From: JACADW01 sp963747985
Lineage (GTDB): Bacteria > Acidobacteriota > UBA6911
NCBI GenBank assembly: GCA_963747985.1
Contig: CAVVHG010000004.1
Coordinates: 186,001-250,000 of the forward strand
Reading direction: 5' to 3'
Length of the DNA: 64,000 bases
In this document: positions 54,483-63,607 of the stretch, piece after piece
Position numbering within the stretch: the first letter of the stretch is position 1
Layout: each line of letters begins with the position of its first letter
Program-made: the position numbers and the translations under genes
The notes under the pieces: generated by a model
What the model was told of the DNA's origin: nothing
Databases searched by the model: none
Seen by the model: only the letters and a program-made list of their open reading frames with translations

Positions 54483-56546
54483 TTGCAGGTGAAGCCAGGA
54501 ACCGCCGGGTTCAGGGGATGCCGTGTTTCTAACGCTTTGTCGGGTGTACAGCGATTGAGTTCCGTTTTGTACCGCAGTGTGCCGTTCGTAGCCTGCCTCC
54601 TGCTTCTTCTGGCGCCGGCTGCTCTCCTTTCAGCAGCCCCTGATTCTGATCTGGCCGGCATTTCTTTCGAACGCGTCGGGCCTTTCGGCGGGGACGTTCG
54701 AGCCCTCCTGATCGACGCCCGCGATTCAAAGGTCGTTTTCCTCGGCTCGAGCGACGGTCAGATCTTCAAGTCGGCCGATGGCGGGGCGTCGTGGGCTCCT
54801 CTGGTTCCCGGAATCGGGCGCCGGGGACTGGTAGTAGATACCCTCGTCCAGCATCCGTCAGAGCTGAACCGGTTCTTCGCGGGTGCGTGGGACCAGCTTT
54901 CCAAAGGCGGCGGACTCTTCGAATCTTCGGACGGCGGCGAGACGTGGAAAGAGGTGCGCCTTCCCGGCGCAAAGAACGCCGTGCGCGGAATTGCCATCAG
55001 CCCTACGGACAGCGCCAGGATGATCGTAGGCACGCTGGAAGGCGTTTTCGCCAGCGAAAACGCGGGGCGCAAGTGGGTAAAGGTCTTTTCGAGCGGCGGT
55101 GAAATCCCGTCCATTGAATCGGTGGCGATAGATCCGGTTCATCCCAAAAACCTTTACGTCGGCACCTGGCACCTGGGCTACCGCTCCAGGGACTTCGGCA
55201 AGACCTGGGTGCAGGCCAACCGGGGCATGGTGGGAGATTCCGACATTTTCTCTATTGCCGTCAACCCGCGGAATCCCGAGGTTGTTTACGCGAGCGCATG
55301 CAGCGGAGTCTACCGATCAGGCAACCGGGCAGAATCCTGGGTGCGCTTGAGGCCGCGCCTGGGCCGACCCGATGTTCGTGCCCACATCGTTGCGATCGAT
55401 CCGACTCAGCCGGATCGGGTCTATGTGGGGTCGACAGAAGGTCTCTTCGTCAGCAACGACGACGGGCGCACCTGGGCGAGGAAGACCGGCAGCAGCATTA
55501 TTGTAAACGCCATCCAGATCGACCCTCGCGACAACCGGAGGATTTTTCTGGGCACGGAGGATCGTGGCATCCTGGTGAGCGAAGACGCCGGCCGCAGCTG
55601 GAGGCCTTCGCATGACGGTTTCTCACAGCTTTATATCGCGAGCATCATGCCCGACCCCTCGGCCAGTGGCGTCTTCATTGCGGGCGTGCGTTCGGCAGGC
55701 GACGGGGGCGGAGTCTACTCGTTCAGCAATCACCGCAACGCCTGGAAGCAGTTGAGCCCGGGGGGCGCAGCCGACGGAGACGTATTGTCGGTTCTACCCA
55801 CCCATGGCGGCGAGTCACTTCTGGCCGGCACGACCCGCGGTATCTTCCATCGGGTTGCAGGCTCTTCCGGATGGACGCGTCTGGCGGGACCGATTGCGGC
55901 GCTGAAGGTCAACGACCTCGCCACAGGACCGGAGGGTGACTGGGTCTTTGCCGGCACAGACGAAGGTGTCTACCGTGCGCGTACCGCAGATCTCAAGTTC
56001 GAGAAACCCGATAAACGTCCTTATGGCCCCGCGGTGAAATGCCTGTCGGTCCTGCGGCGTGATCCGGCAGTTGTTTTCGCAGGCGGGAGCATGGGAGTGC
56101 TCCGCTCAGTCGATAATGGCATGACGTGGGTCGCTTCGGCAGCCGGGTTGCCCATGCGCGCATCTGTGCAGTGCCTCGCAGTCTCCCCGGGCGACAGCAG
56201 GCACATGTTTGCGGGGACCATGGGGGGATTGTACGAATCGCAGGACGGCGGCTCGAACTGGCAAAAGGCGGTCGACGGGCGACTGGTCGAGGATATCGGG
56301 GCCGTAGCTTTCCTGGATCGCGAAGGCAGGAAGATCATGGCTGCGGACCACGCCAACGGCGGAGTCTATCTCTCGCAGGATGCCGGCGCGACCTGGACCA
56401 GAATTGTCTCCCCCGGATTTGACGCCCCCGTCTGCGCCCTGGCTCAGGACCCTGCCCGGCCTTCCTGGGTTTATCTGGGCACCAGCTCCGAAGGCGTGTA
56501 TCGTTTGAGACTTCCCGAAGCGCTCTTTACAGCCCTGTCCCGCTGA
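54483..56546 (+). CDS. Secreted BNR-repeat beta-propeller protein
   Basis: About 687 residues. No ATG start is available; a TTG at 54483 with GGCGGAG five bases upstream is favoured, leading to a signal segment VPFVACLLLLLAPAALLSA. The frame is open back to at least a GTG at 54432. At least ten Asp-box blades are visible (SADGGASWAPL, SSDGGETWKEV, NDDGRTWARK, SEDAGRSWRPS, SQDGGSNWQKA, SQDAGATWTRI), so two linked propellers are likely. Sortilin/VPS10-like; ligand or substrate unknown. It follows the OmpA-type gene by about 100 bp. Confidence 0.8.
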   Translation: MQVKPGTAGFRGCRVSNALSGVQRLSSVLYRSVPFVACLLLLLAPAALLSAAPDSDLAGISFERVGPFGGDVRALLIDARDSKVVFLGSSDGQIFKSADGGASWAPLVPGIGRRGLVVDTLVQHPSELNRFFAGAWDQLSKGGGLFESSDGGETWKEVRLPGAKNAVRGIAISPTDSARMIVGTLEGVFASENAGRKWVKVFSSGGEIPSIESVAIDPVHPKNLYVGTWHLGYRSRDFGKTWVQANRGMVGDSDIFSIAVNPRNPEVVYASACSGVYRSGNRAESWVRLRPRLGRPDVRAHIVAIDPTQPDRVYVGSTEGLFVSNDDGRTWARKTGSSIIVNAIQIDPRDNRRIFLGTEDRGILVSEDAGRSWRPSHDGFSQLYIASIMPDPSASGVFIAGVRSAGDGGGVYSFSNHRNAWKQLSPGGAADGDVLSVLPTHGGESLLAGTTRGIFHRVAGSSGWTRLAGPIAALKVNDLATGPEGDWVFAGTDEGVYRARTADLKFEKPDKRPYGPAVKCLSVLRRDPAVVFAGGSMGVLRSVDNGMTWVASAAGLPMRASVQCLAVSPGDSRHMFAGTMGGLYESQDGGSNWQKAVDGRLVEDIGAVAFLDREGRKIMAADHANGGVYLSQDAGATWTRIVSPGFDAPVCALAQDPARPSWVYLGTSSEGVYRLRLPEALFTALSR

Positions 56547-56861
56547 GATGCATCCTTCCTCCTCAACAATGGCCTGCTTGCACACAACTTGCCGAAACGC
56601 AGCCCCGGTGACTTACGTATTGACCAGCGGCGTTACCGGAAGGTGGGGCGGGTGCGGCCGCGCGGTACCGTCGTTTGAAGGCACGCCAGTCCCTGTGCCC
56701 GCGAGCAGGACGCCGGAAAGTGGGATGGTCTTGGAATGCCCTTTCTGATGGGGTCGCGGAAGATCCCGGCCGCGCATGAGAACCAAAGCAGGCAGCGTCG
56801 GTCGAGGTGCTCCCGCACTCCGGGCTGTGCCTGTCCGAACCGCTGTATAATCTCATCATAC
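56547..56861. other. 315-bp intergenic region upstream of the M16 gene
   Basis: No gene. A TATAAT lies at 56846-56851, ten bases before the chosen M16 start. No other structure recognised. Confidence 0.4.
56846..56851 (+). promoter_or_regulatory. TATAAT -10 box directly before the M16 start codon
   Basis: A perfect -10 hexamer ends ten bases before ATG 56862, placing the transcript start within a few bases of the start codon and implying a nearly leaderless mRNA; no ribosome-binding site is present. No good -35 is seen. Confidence 0.45.
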
Positions 56862-59648
56862 ATGGATGCGACCATCAGATTCGTTGCGTGGTTCATGCTC
56901 GTCCTGGCGGCATCGGCGCCCTGTTTTCCCCAGGCGCGGAGAGGCAGCAGGACCCAGCCCCGGAAGCCATCCCAGCCGGCCCCGGCCTATCTGCAGCAGC
57001 TCAAGTCTCTCGAAGAGACGACCTACGTGACGAAGGCAGTATTGAAGAACGGTTTGACGGTATTGGTGCGGGAATTCAGGTCGTATCCGCTGGTCGACGT
57101 CACCACCTGCGTCCGTGGCGGCTCGTGCGGCGCATCCTCCGACCCGGAAGGCCTTGAACGCATCCTGGAGGCGCTATATTTCGAGGCCACCACGACGCAC
57201 ACCTCCGGCGTCATCGCAGGCGAGATCCGTGCCATGGGAGGAATACCGGCGACTGCCGGCTCTTACGGGCTCGTCTTCCACGACCTCGTGACCCCCGCGG
57301 GGCAATGGAAGAAGGCGCTGGAGATTCAAGCCGATGCGCTGCTGAACCTCGCGCTCGATCCTGAAGAAATCAGGTTGAGCACGGAATTCGTCGCTACCGC
57401 CGATCGCCTTGCCCTGGAATCCCCGGCCGCACTCGCCCGCAGGGAGTTGATGCAGCTTGCGTTCGATCAGCAGAGGCCCGCCTCCCCGGTCCCACCGGCC
57501 GGGGACGCCAGTGCCGGCCAGAGCAGAGAAAAACTGCTGAGTCTCTATCACGCTGCCTATGACACATCCCGTGTGATCGTGGTGATCTCGGGCGCGGTCA
57601 ACTCCGGCGAAGTCCTCAACGAAGCCGTCCGTCTGTACAACCGGCCGAGGGCGGCGGGGACCGCGGCTCCGACCCCTGCAGCCGCGGCGCCCGAGCGGCG
57701 TGGATTCAGATACGGCGCCGTGAGTCGCCCCGGCTCTACCGCCCGGGTGCAGATCGGCTTCCATGTCGCGCCCGCCTCATCGCCGGACTATCCGGCTCTG
57801 GCGCTCCTGACCGCAATCCTCGGCTCGGGGGAGTCTTCCGTGCTCACAGGCCGGGTTCGGGATGAGAAGAAGGTCATCCTGGCAGGCTCGGCGCAATTGC
57901 AGGCGGACAAGGACGGAGGGTTCCTGGAAATCGAACTGCAGACCGAGCCCTCCGACCTGGATCGCTGCGAAATCGCGGTCATGACCGAGATCGAAATCCT
58001 GAAGCTGGCGGAGCCTGACGAGGAGGATATCGCACGCGCCAGGGCGCAACTCGAGCGCGAATTCTGGGACCGGCAGCAGACTGTCACGCAGAAAGCCCAT
58101 GAACTCGCCCGTTTCGAAGCGCTCGGCGACTGGAAGAACCTGAATCAGTTTGTCGCCGGCATCCAGAAGGTAAGACCGTCGGATATCTCCCGCGTGGCCA
58201 GGCGCTATTTGGAGCCGGAGAACTGCTCGCTGGTCGAGTCGCTCCCGCCGGGGCTGGAGAGCAGGAACATGAGTGCCCGGACCATGCTGGCAACGCTGCA
58301 GGCGCTTCTGCCGGCCTCCGCCGAGCAGGCGGCAGACGAGAGGGAAAGAGAGACCAGGCCCGCAATTACGCCGCCCGAAGGGCCCGGTGTCTTCAAGTAC
58401 AGCGAGATCCAGTATCCCATGACGAAGGCATCGGTGCTGCGCGGCCCGGAGCTCTTCATCCAGGAGGACCATACCCTGCCGCTGATACATGTGGGTTTCT
58501 TCTATCCGGGGGGCAGGCTGCTCGAAAACCAGGACAACAGCGGGATATCGGCGTTGCTGCTTCGCACCCTCCTGCTTGCCTCCAGGGATGGGCAGGCCGT
58601 CCGGCTGCGCCGGCAATTGGCCATCAACGGTGCACAGGTTGAACCGTATGTCGGTGATGACTATTTCGGGTTCGTGCTTACCGGCCTTTCCAGCTGTGCG
58701 GAGGGTGACCTGCAGGTTCTCGACAAATTCATCGAGTTTCCGACACTGACCGGGGAAGAGCTCGAACGCATCAAACGGATTCAATTGAGCCTGGCGGAAG
58801 ACGATGCGGAATCGCCCCTCGAACGCGCGATCGACAGGCTGAACCAGGCAATGTTCCAGGCCCAGCCGTATGGGCGCCCGTTGGCGGGCACACCGGCCAG
58901 CATCAATTCGATCAGTGCCGGGGCGCTGCGTGCCTGGTACGACGCTTCGATTCACAACCGCAGGCCGACTGTGCTGATCGTCGGAGACACGCAAGGCACT
59001 AGCTTGGCGGGAATTTTTGTGCGACGCTACAGCGGCGCGCGTTTCCAGGACGTCAAAATACCGGAGGCATTAGCCGGTGCGGCGGAACGGAAAAAGTCCA
59101 ACATCGAGGAAAAACCTTCAGGCTCCGCGAGCGTTGCGCTTGTCGGTTTTCTGGCGCCTCCTGCGGGCGACGAAGATTCGTACGCGATGATGGTGCTCCA
59201 GGCGCATCTGTCCGGATCCGTAGGTCTGCTCAACGAGAACCTTCGGAGCCGGCGCGTGCCGGGCTTCGCCTCCTCAATATACGTCCCGAGGGCGCGGGGA
59301 GGCAGTGAAGTCCTTTACGCCGTCGCCGGGCCCGGGATGGAGGGCAAGCTGGCCGATACGCTCGAAGCGGATGTCCGCGGGCTGCTGGAGCAGCCGATGC
59401 TGTATAAAGACTACAGGTCCGCCGTGAACGGTGCGGTCGGCCGCCACTGGGTGGGCCAGCAGGACCGCACGGATCGGATCCAGGGCCTCGCGACCGCGAT
59501 CATCTCCGGCCAGCCTTTCGACGAGATTCTTGATTGTGTGGTGCGGCTCCAGCAGGTTGGGGAGGATGACCTTCAGGACGTGACGCACCGCATACTGAAC
59601 CTGGATAAGGCAGTGGTCGTGCGGGTGCCTGCAAGCCCGCAGCATTAG
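56862..59648 (+). CDS. Secreted M16 (pitrilysin/insulinase) family protein lacking the zinc motif
   Basis: 928 residues from ATG 56862, which opens a signal peptide (WFMLVLAASAPCFPQA). Two M16 halves are visible: LKNGLTVLVREFRSYPLVDVTTCVRGGS (about 60-90) and LPLIHVGFFYPGGRLLENQDNSG (about 540). The HxxEH zinc motif is R100-I-L-E-A104 in the first half and absent from the second. It is thus probably a non-catalytic subunit that pairs with an active M16 protease elsewhere. Start region apparently leaderless. Confidence 0.85.
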   Translation: MDATIRFVAWFMLVLAASAPCFPQARRGSRTQPRKPSQPAPAYLQQLKSLEETTYVTKAVLKNGLTVLVREFRSYPLVDVTTCVRGGSCGASSDPEGLERILEALYFEATTTHTSGVIAGEIRAMGGIPATAGSYGLVFHDLVTPAGQWKKALEIQADALLNLALDPEEIRLSTEFVATADRLALESPAALARRELMQLAFDQQRPASPVPPAGDASAGQSREKLLSLYHAAYDTSRVIVVISGAVNSGEVLNEAVRLYNRPRAAGTAAPTPAAAAPERRGFRYGAVSRPGSTARVQIGFHVAPASSPDYPALALLTAILGSGESSVLTGRVRDEKKVILAGSAQLQADKDGGFLEIELQTEPSDLDRCEIAVMTEIEILKLAEPDEEDIARARAQLEREFWDRQQTVTQKAHELARFEALGDWKNLNQFVAGIQKVRPSDISRVARRYLEPENCSLVESLPPGLESRNMSARTMLATLQALLPASAEQAADERERETRPAITPPEGPGVFKYSEIQYPMTKASVLRGPELFIQEDHTLPLIHVGFFYPGGRLLENQDNSGISALLLRTLLLASRDGQAVRLRRQLAINGAQVEPYVGDDYFGFVLTGLSSCAEGDLQVLDKFIEFPTLTGEELERIKRIQLSLAEDDAESPLERAIDRLNQAMFQAQPYGRPLAGTPASINSISAGALRAWYDASIHNRRPTVLIVGDTQGTSLAGIFVRRYSGARFQDVKIPEALAGAAERKKSNIEEKPSGSASVALVGFLAPPAGDEDSYAMMVLQAHLSGSVGLLNENLRSRRVPGFASSIYVPRARGGSEVLYAVAGPGMEGKLADTLEADVRGLLEQPMLYKDYRSAVNGAVGRHWVGQQDRTDRIQGLATAIISGQPFDEILDCVVRLQQVGEDDLQDVTHRILNLDKAVVVRVPASPQH

Positions 59649-59738
59649 GGGAAGCGGTGCGAAGGCGCGCGGGGCAGGCGATGACAGCATTGACGGCTCT
59701 CGCCGGGCTGCAGGCGCGCGCCGCGACAGGATGACTTG

Positions 59739-61844
59739 ATGGCGAGCCGGCTGATACCGAAGACCAGGATGGGGATTTTCACGGCTGTCCTGGCCGGGTT
59801 GTGGCTGCTGAAGCACCTGTTGCTGACGCCTGCAATTCAGGGCTCCCTTTCCGCGGGTCATCAGTTCACGCTCGGCCTGCTCGACCTCCTGCTTGCGGTG
59901 CCGATTGTCTATTACATCTGGCGGCTTTTCCTGCTCGTCCGGGGCAAGCTCCTGTGGAAGATCCGCAGGCGGTTGATTCTGGCGCACGTTTTCATCGGCG
60001 CGATCCCCGTGCTGCTGATCATTTTCATCACCTACGTATCGCTGCTGCTGTTTTACTATCAGCTGACGTATTACCTGATCTCGAACCAGATCGGGATCCA
60101 TACAGCCCAGGTCCACGCCTTCGATTATTCGCTTCGCAGCACCATCCAACAGGCACTGGCGGACTACCCGGACCGTCCTTCAGAGTGGAGGAATGCGCTG
60201 GATCGGGACAGCAAGTATCTGCTCGGCGCCTATCCGTCGGCCAGTGTCATCCTGCACGTCCAGGTCCCTTCGGGCGAAAAGGGAATAACCCTTGGTTTCG
60301 GCGCGGTGCACCGGGAGCGGCTGGACAACTACCAGGTGGCTCGATGGCTTGGTGACCGGGAGTTCAGCCGGCTCGTGGTGGAAGACCTCCAGCCTGCCAT
60401 TTACCGGCGCGCCGGCGCCGGGCAGTTGTTTATACGTAGCGTCCTGTTCAGCGATTCCCGTCCCGAGTTGCCTTTCAGCATCGAGGTGTCGGTGCCATTT
60501 GACCGGCATCTGCTCGAACAGCTGAAGGCGGCGATAGGGCAGGACCTGCTGATGGCGAATGACGTCGGGCTCGCCGGCCCCAGCATAATCATGCAAAGCA
60601 CGGGGCTGCTCAAGGAACACATCTCCGACTCGACTTTCGAACTTGGGAACATCGGCCCGTCGCTGGAACGCTCCGTGTGGTCGATCGTACTCTTCCCGGT
60701 TTCGTGGGCGTCGGGTGTTGAAACCAGCAACCAAACGTCCCAGGTCCTTTTCGTGGACCTCTCCACGTCCAGGTTGATCCAGAACGTGTTCCGTTCCGAG
60801 ACAAACGTGAGCAGCCGGATACTCGGTGTGCTCCAGATCGTCGTGGGATTCTTCCTCGTGGTCGAGATCGTCTCTCTCATCATCGGAGTGATGCTCACCA
60901 AGTCGATCACGTCCGCCGTCTACAATCTCTACCGCGGAACGGAATTTGTCCGGCGGGGAGATTTCAGCCACCGCATCATCGTCCGATCCGACGACCAGTT
61001 GGGAGCGCTGGCGAGATCATTCAACCAGATGACTGAATATGTGCAGACCCTGGTCAAGGAACGGGTCCAGAAGGAACGTCTGGAGCGCGAACTCGAGATC
61101 GCGAAGGAGGTCCAGGAGCAACTCTTTCCACGCTCGGCCCCGAAGATGAACAGGCTGGAATTGACCGGGCTTTGCCTCCCGGCCCGCGTGGTCAGCGGCG
61201 ATTACTATGATTTTCTGAAGCTCGACGCCGTCAGGGTCGGGCTGGCCCTGGCGGACATATGCGGCAAGGGGATCTCCGCGGCGCTGCTGATGGCCAACCT
61301 GCAGGCGAGCCTGCGCAGCAACGCTTTCTTCCTCGAGCGTGAAACCGCCGGTGCACTCCAGGGCCACCCGCATGCGACCGACACAGTTGCAGGCCTTGTC
61401 CGCGTACTGAACGAGCACATCTGCAACCACACCTCGGCGAACAAGTTCGCCTCTTTCTTCTATGCGGTCTACGACGAGACTCTCCTCAACCTCACCTACT
61501 GCAACGCGGGGCACAACCCGCCGATTTACTTCTCGGGAGAGGGGTACCGGCGCCTGACCGCGGGGGGCACGGTGGTCGGCATCTTCCCCGATGCGGACTT
61601 CGACCAGGAGACGATTCAGCTCCGGCCGACCGACATCTTCCTCGCTTACACCGACGGCATCGTGGAGAGTGTCAACGAGTACGGTGAGGAGTTCGGCGAG
61701 GAACGCCTGATAGACCTGATCCGGGCCAATCATCAGCTCAGCGCTGATGACCTGCAGAAGATAATCGTCGAAAACGTGCTCGATTGGGCGTTCGAAGAAG
61801 AACGCGACGACGACATGACGCTGATCGTGGCCAAGATCCGGTAG
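59739..61844 (+). CDS. Membrane SpoIIE/RsbU-type PP2C phosphatase with HAMP domain
   Basis: 701 residues. ATG at 59739 (a TTG precedes it directly); AGGA upstream. About three N-terminal membrane segments (1-115), an extracytoplasmic sensor region (about 120-360), a further membrane segment (VVGFFLVVEIVSLIIGVML), HAMP (about 385-440), a coiled-coil linker (KERVQKERLERELEIAKEVQEQLF) and the phosphatase domain (about 465-700). Metal-binding aspartates occur in VSGDYYDF, ALADICGKG, AYTDGIVE and DDDMTLIV. It likely dephosphorylates an anti-sigma antagonist in response to an external signal. Confidence 0.9.
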   Translation: MASRLIPKTRMGIFTAVLAGLWLLKHLLLTPAIQGSLSAGHQFTLGLLDLLLAVPIVYYIWRLFLLVRGKLLWKIRRRLILAHVFIGAIPVLLIIFITYVSLLLFYYQLTYYLISNQIGIHTAQVHAFDYSLRSTIQQALADYPDRPSEWRNALDRDSKYLLGAYPSASVILHVQVPSGEKGITLGFGAVHRERLDNYQVARWLGDREFSRLVVEDLQPAIYRRAGAGQLFIRSVLFSDSRPELPFSIEVSVPFDRHLLEQLKAAIGQDLLMANDVGLAGPSIIMQSTGLLKEHISDSTFELGNIGPSLERSVWSIVLFPVSWASGVETSNQTSQVLFVDLSTSRLIQNVFRSETNVSSRILGVLQIVVGFFLVVEIVSLIIGVMLTKSITSAVYNLYRGTEFVRRGDFSHRIIVRSDDQLGALARSFNQMTEYVQTLVKERVQKERLERELEIAKEVQEQLFPRSAPKMNRLELTGLCLPARVVSGDYYDFLKLDAVRVGLALADICGKGISAALLMANLQASLRSNAFFLERETAGALQGHPHATDTVAGLVRVLNEHICNHTSANKFASFFYAVYDETLLNLTYCNAGHNPPIYFSGEGYRRLTAGGTVVGIFPDADFDQETIQLRPTDIFLAYTDGIVESVNEYGEEFGEERLIDLIRANHQLSADDLQKIIVENVLDWAFEEERDDDMTLIVAKIR

Positions 61845-61913
61845 GTGCCAGCGCTGAATTGACAGCCCCACGAACATTCTGCAAGAATGGCCCTCGGCAG
61901 GTACCGGCGCCCA

Positions 61914-62729
61914 ATGACAGAACATCACATCTATATCGTTTCCGACGGGACGGGCGAGACCGCGACGAAGATCTCCAAGGCAGCCCTGCTTCAGTTCAGG
62001 CCCGCCAATCCCGTAATCACCCGCCACGGCAATGTCCGCTCGGCTGAATCCATCCGTGAGATCGTAAGGGCTGCGGAAGACCAGCGCGCCCTGGTCATCC
62101 ACACGTTCGCCTCCCGCGTTCTCCGCAGGGAAATGGAGCAGCAATGCCAGCACCGCAACGTGCCGAGCCAGGATCTTCTCGGCCTGCTGATGGACCGGCT
62201 CCAGGAGTTCATGGGTGTGCCGCCATCGGAACAGCCCGGCCTGCTTCACCAGGTGGACGACAACTACTTTGAGCGCATGGATACCCTTTCCTACACCGTG
62301 CGCAACGACGACAACCCTTATCCTGAAAACCTTCAAGAGGCCGACATCGTCCTGGTCGGAGCTTCCCGCACCTCGAAGACGCCCCTGAGCATCTACCTTG
62401 CCCAGGAGGGGTGGCGGGTTGCGAACATACCTCTGGTAGCAGGCGAGCAGCCCTGCGCTGAACTGGCCAGGGTTGATCCCATGCGGGTCGTGGGATTGAT
62501 GATCACTCCGGAACGCCTCGCCGAAACCCGGCGGGCCCGGTTGTCGCGGCTCGGTGTCACTGACTCCAGCTACGCGGACCCCGCGCACGTCAGAGAAGAG
62601 CTGGAATTCTGCCGCAAGGTGTTCGCGGCCCATCCCGACTGGATGGTGGTCGATGTCACAGGGAAGTCCGTCGAAGAGACTGCGGCGGAAATCACCGAAC
62701 GGCTTTTCGGCAAGGAAAGACACCTTTGA
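61914..62729 (+). CDS. Pyruvate,phosphate dikinase / PEP synthase regulatory protein (DUF299)
   Basis: 271 residues from ATG 61914, matching the usual family length; an ATG at 61887 is an alternative. Start IYIVSDGTGETATK is the family signature; the P-loop-like GASRTSKTPLSIYLA and NIPLV lie near 145-175. It is a bifunctional ADP-dependent kinase and Pi-dependent phosphorylase acting on a threonine of PPDK or PEP synthase. Its stop overlaps the next gene's TTG start as TTGA. Confidence 0.9.
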   Translation: MTEHHIYIVSDGTGETATKISKAALLQFRPANPVITRHGNVRSAESIREIVRAAEDQRALVIHTFASRVLRREMEQQCQHRNVPSQDLLGLLMDRLQEFMGVPPSEQPGLLHQVDDNYFERMDTLSYTVRNDDNPYPENLQEADIVLVGASRTSKTPLSIYLAQEGWRVANIPLVAGEQPCAELARVDPMRVVGLMITPERLAETRRARLSRLGVTDSSYADPAHVREELEFCRKVFAAHPDWMVVDVTGKSVEETAAEITERLFGKERHL

Positions 62730-63607
62730 AAATCGAGTTTGCCAAGCTGCACTCGCTGGGGAATGACTTCCTGATCGTGCGATCCGGCGAAGCGGGGGAG
62801 CCGCAAACATCGCTGGCCGCGCTGGCTGTGGGGCTATGTGACCGTCACCGCGGAGTCGGTGCAGACGGCGTCATTTTCTATCAGCCCACGATATCTGACA
62901 GCGAGGCAGACACCTCCGCGATCATAATCAACGCGGACGGAAGCAAGGCGGAGGTGTCGGGAAACGGGCTGCGGTGCCTTGCGGCCTTCCTCAACGCCAG
63001 CGGCGTCCACGCCGGCGAAAGGTTGCGGATCCGGACTGTGGCGGGAATCAGAACCTACCGTCTAAACGGAGTGAAAAACGGCACGTACAGTTACGAGAGT
63101 CGTATGGGCAGGCCGATCCTCGATCCGGCACTTGTACCGGCCCACGTAGGCGAATCGCCGGGACCGGTACTTGACTACCCGCTGGAAATCGCAACCGGCG
63201 TAGTCCCTGTATCAATCTGCTCGCTCGGCAATCCGCACTGTACGACTTTCTGGCCCGGGCTGGCAGACGCCCCGGTTGAGTCTGTCGGTCCCCTCCTGGA
63301 GTGCCACCAGGCCTTCCCACGGAGAACCAACGTCGAGTTCGTGCAGGTCCTCGACGCGCATTCCCTGCGCGCACGGTTTTGGGAAAGGGGCGTCGGCCTG
63401 ACGCTGGCCTCAGGGACAGGTACTTCGGCTGCGGCGGTCGCCTCGATCCTCCGGGGAGCAGCCGAGAGCCCGGTGTGCGTCTACACCGAGTTGGGATCGA
63501 TGTCGGTAGACTGGCGGCCGGGCGAGGATCTCCTGTTGACCGGCCCTGCCGAGTTTATCTGCAGGGGCGTGTATCACGCAGGTTCGAACGCGCTGGAATC
63601 GGCATGA
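62726..63607 (+). CDS. dapF: Diaminopimelate epimerase-family protein with serines at both catalytic positions
   Basis: 293 residues from a TTG start at 62726, with AAGGAAAG upstream; it overlaps the preceding stop by four bases. The two-lobed DapF fold is clear: FAKLHSLGNDFLIV at the N-terminus, HRGVGADGVIF, NADGSKAEVSGNGLRCL and ERGVGLTLASGTGTSAA. The catalytic cysteines of classic DapF are Ser78 (VSGNG) and Ser229 (ASGTG) here. Classic DapF interconverts LL- and meso-diaminopimelate for lysine and peptidoglycan; whether this one does is open. It could be a relative acting on another amino acid. Confidence 0.85.
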   Translation: MKIEFAKLHSLGNDFLIVRSGEAGEPQTSLAALAVGLCDRHRGVGADGVIFYQPTISDSEADTSAIIINADGSKAEVSGNGLRCLAAFLNASGVHAGERLRIRTVAGIRTYRLNGVKNGTYSYESRMGRPILDPALVPAHVGESPGPVLDYPLEIATGVVPVSICSLGNPHCTTFWPGLADAPVESVGPLLECHQAFPRRTNVEFVQVLDAHSLRARFWERGVGLTLASGTGTSAAAVASILRGAAESPVCVYTELGSMSVDWRPGEDLLLTGPAEFICRGVYHAGSNALESA

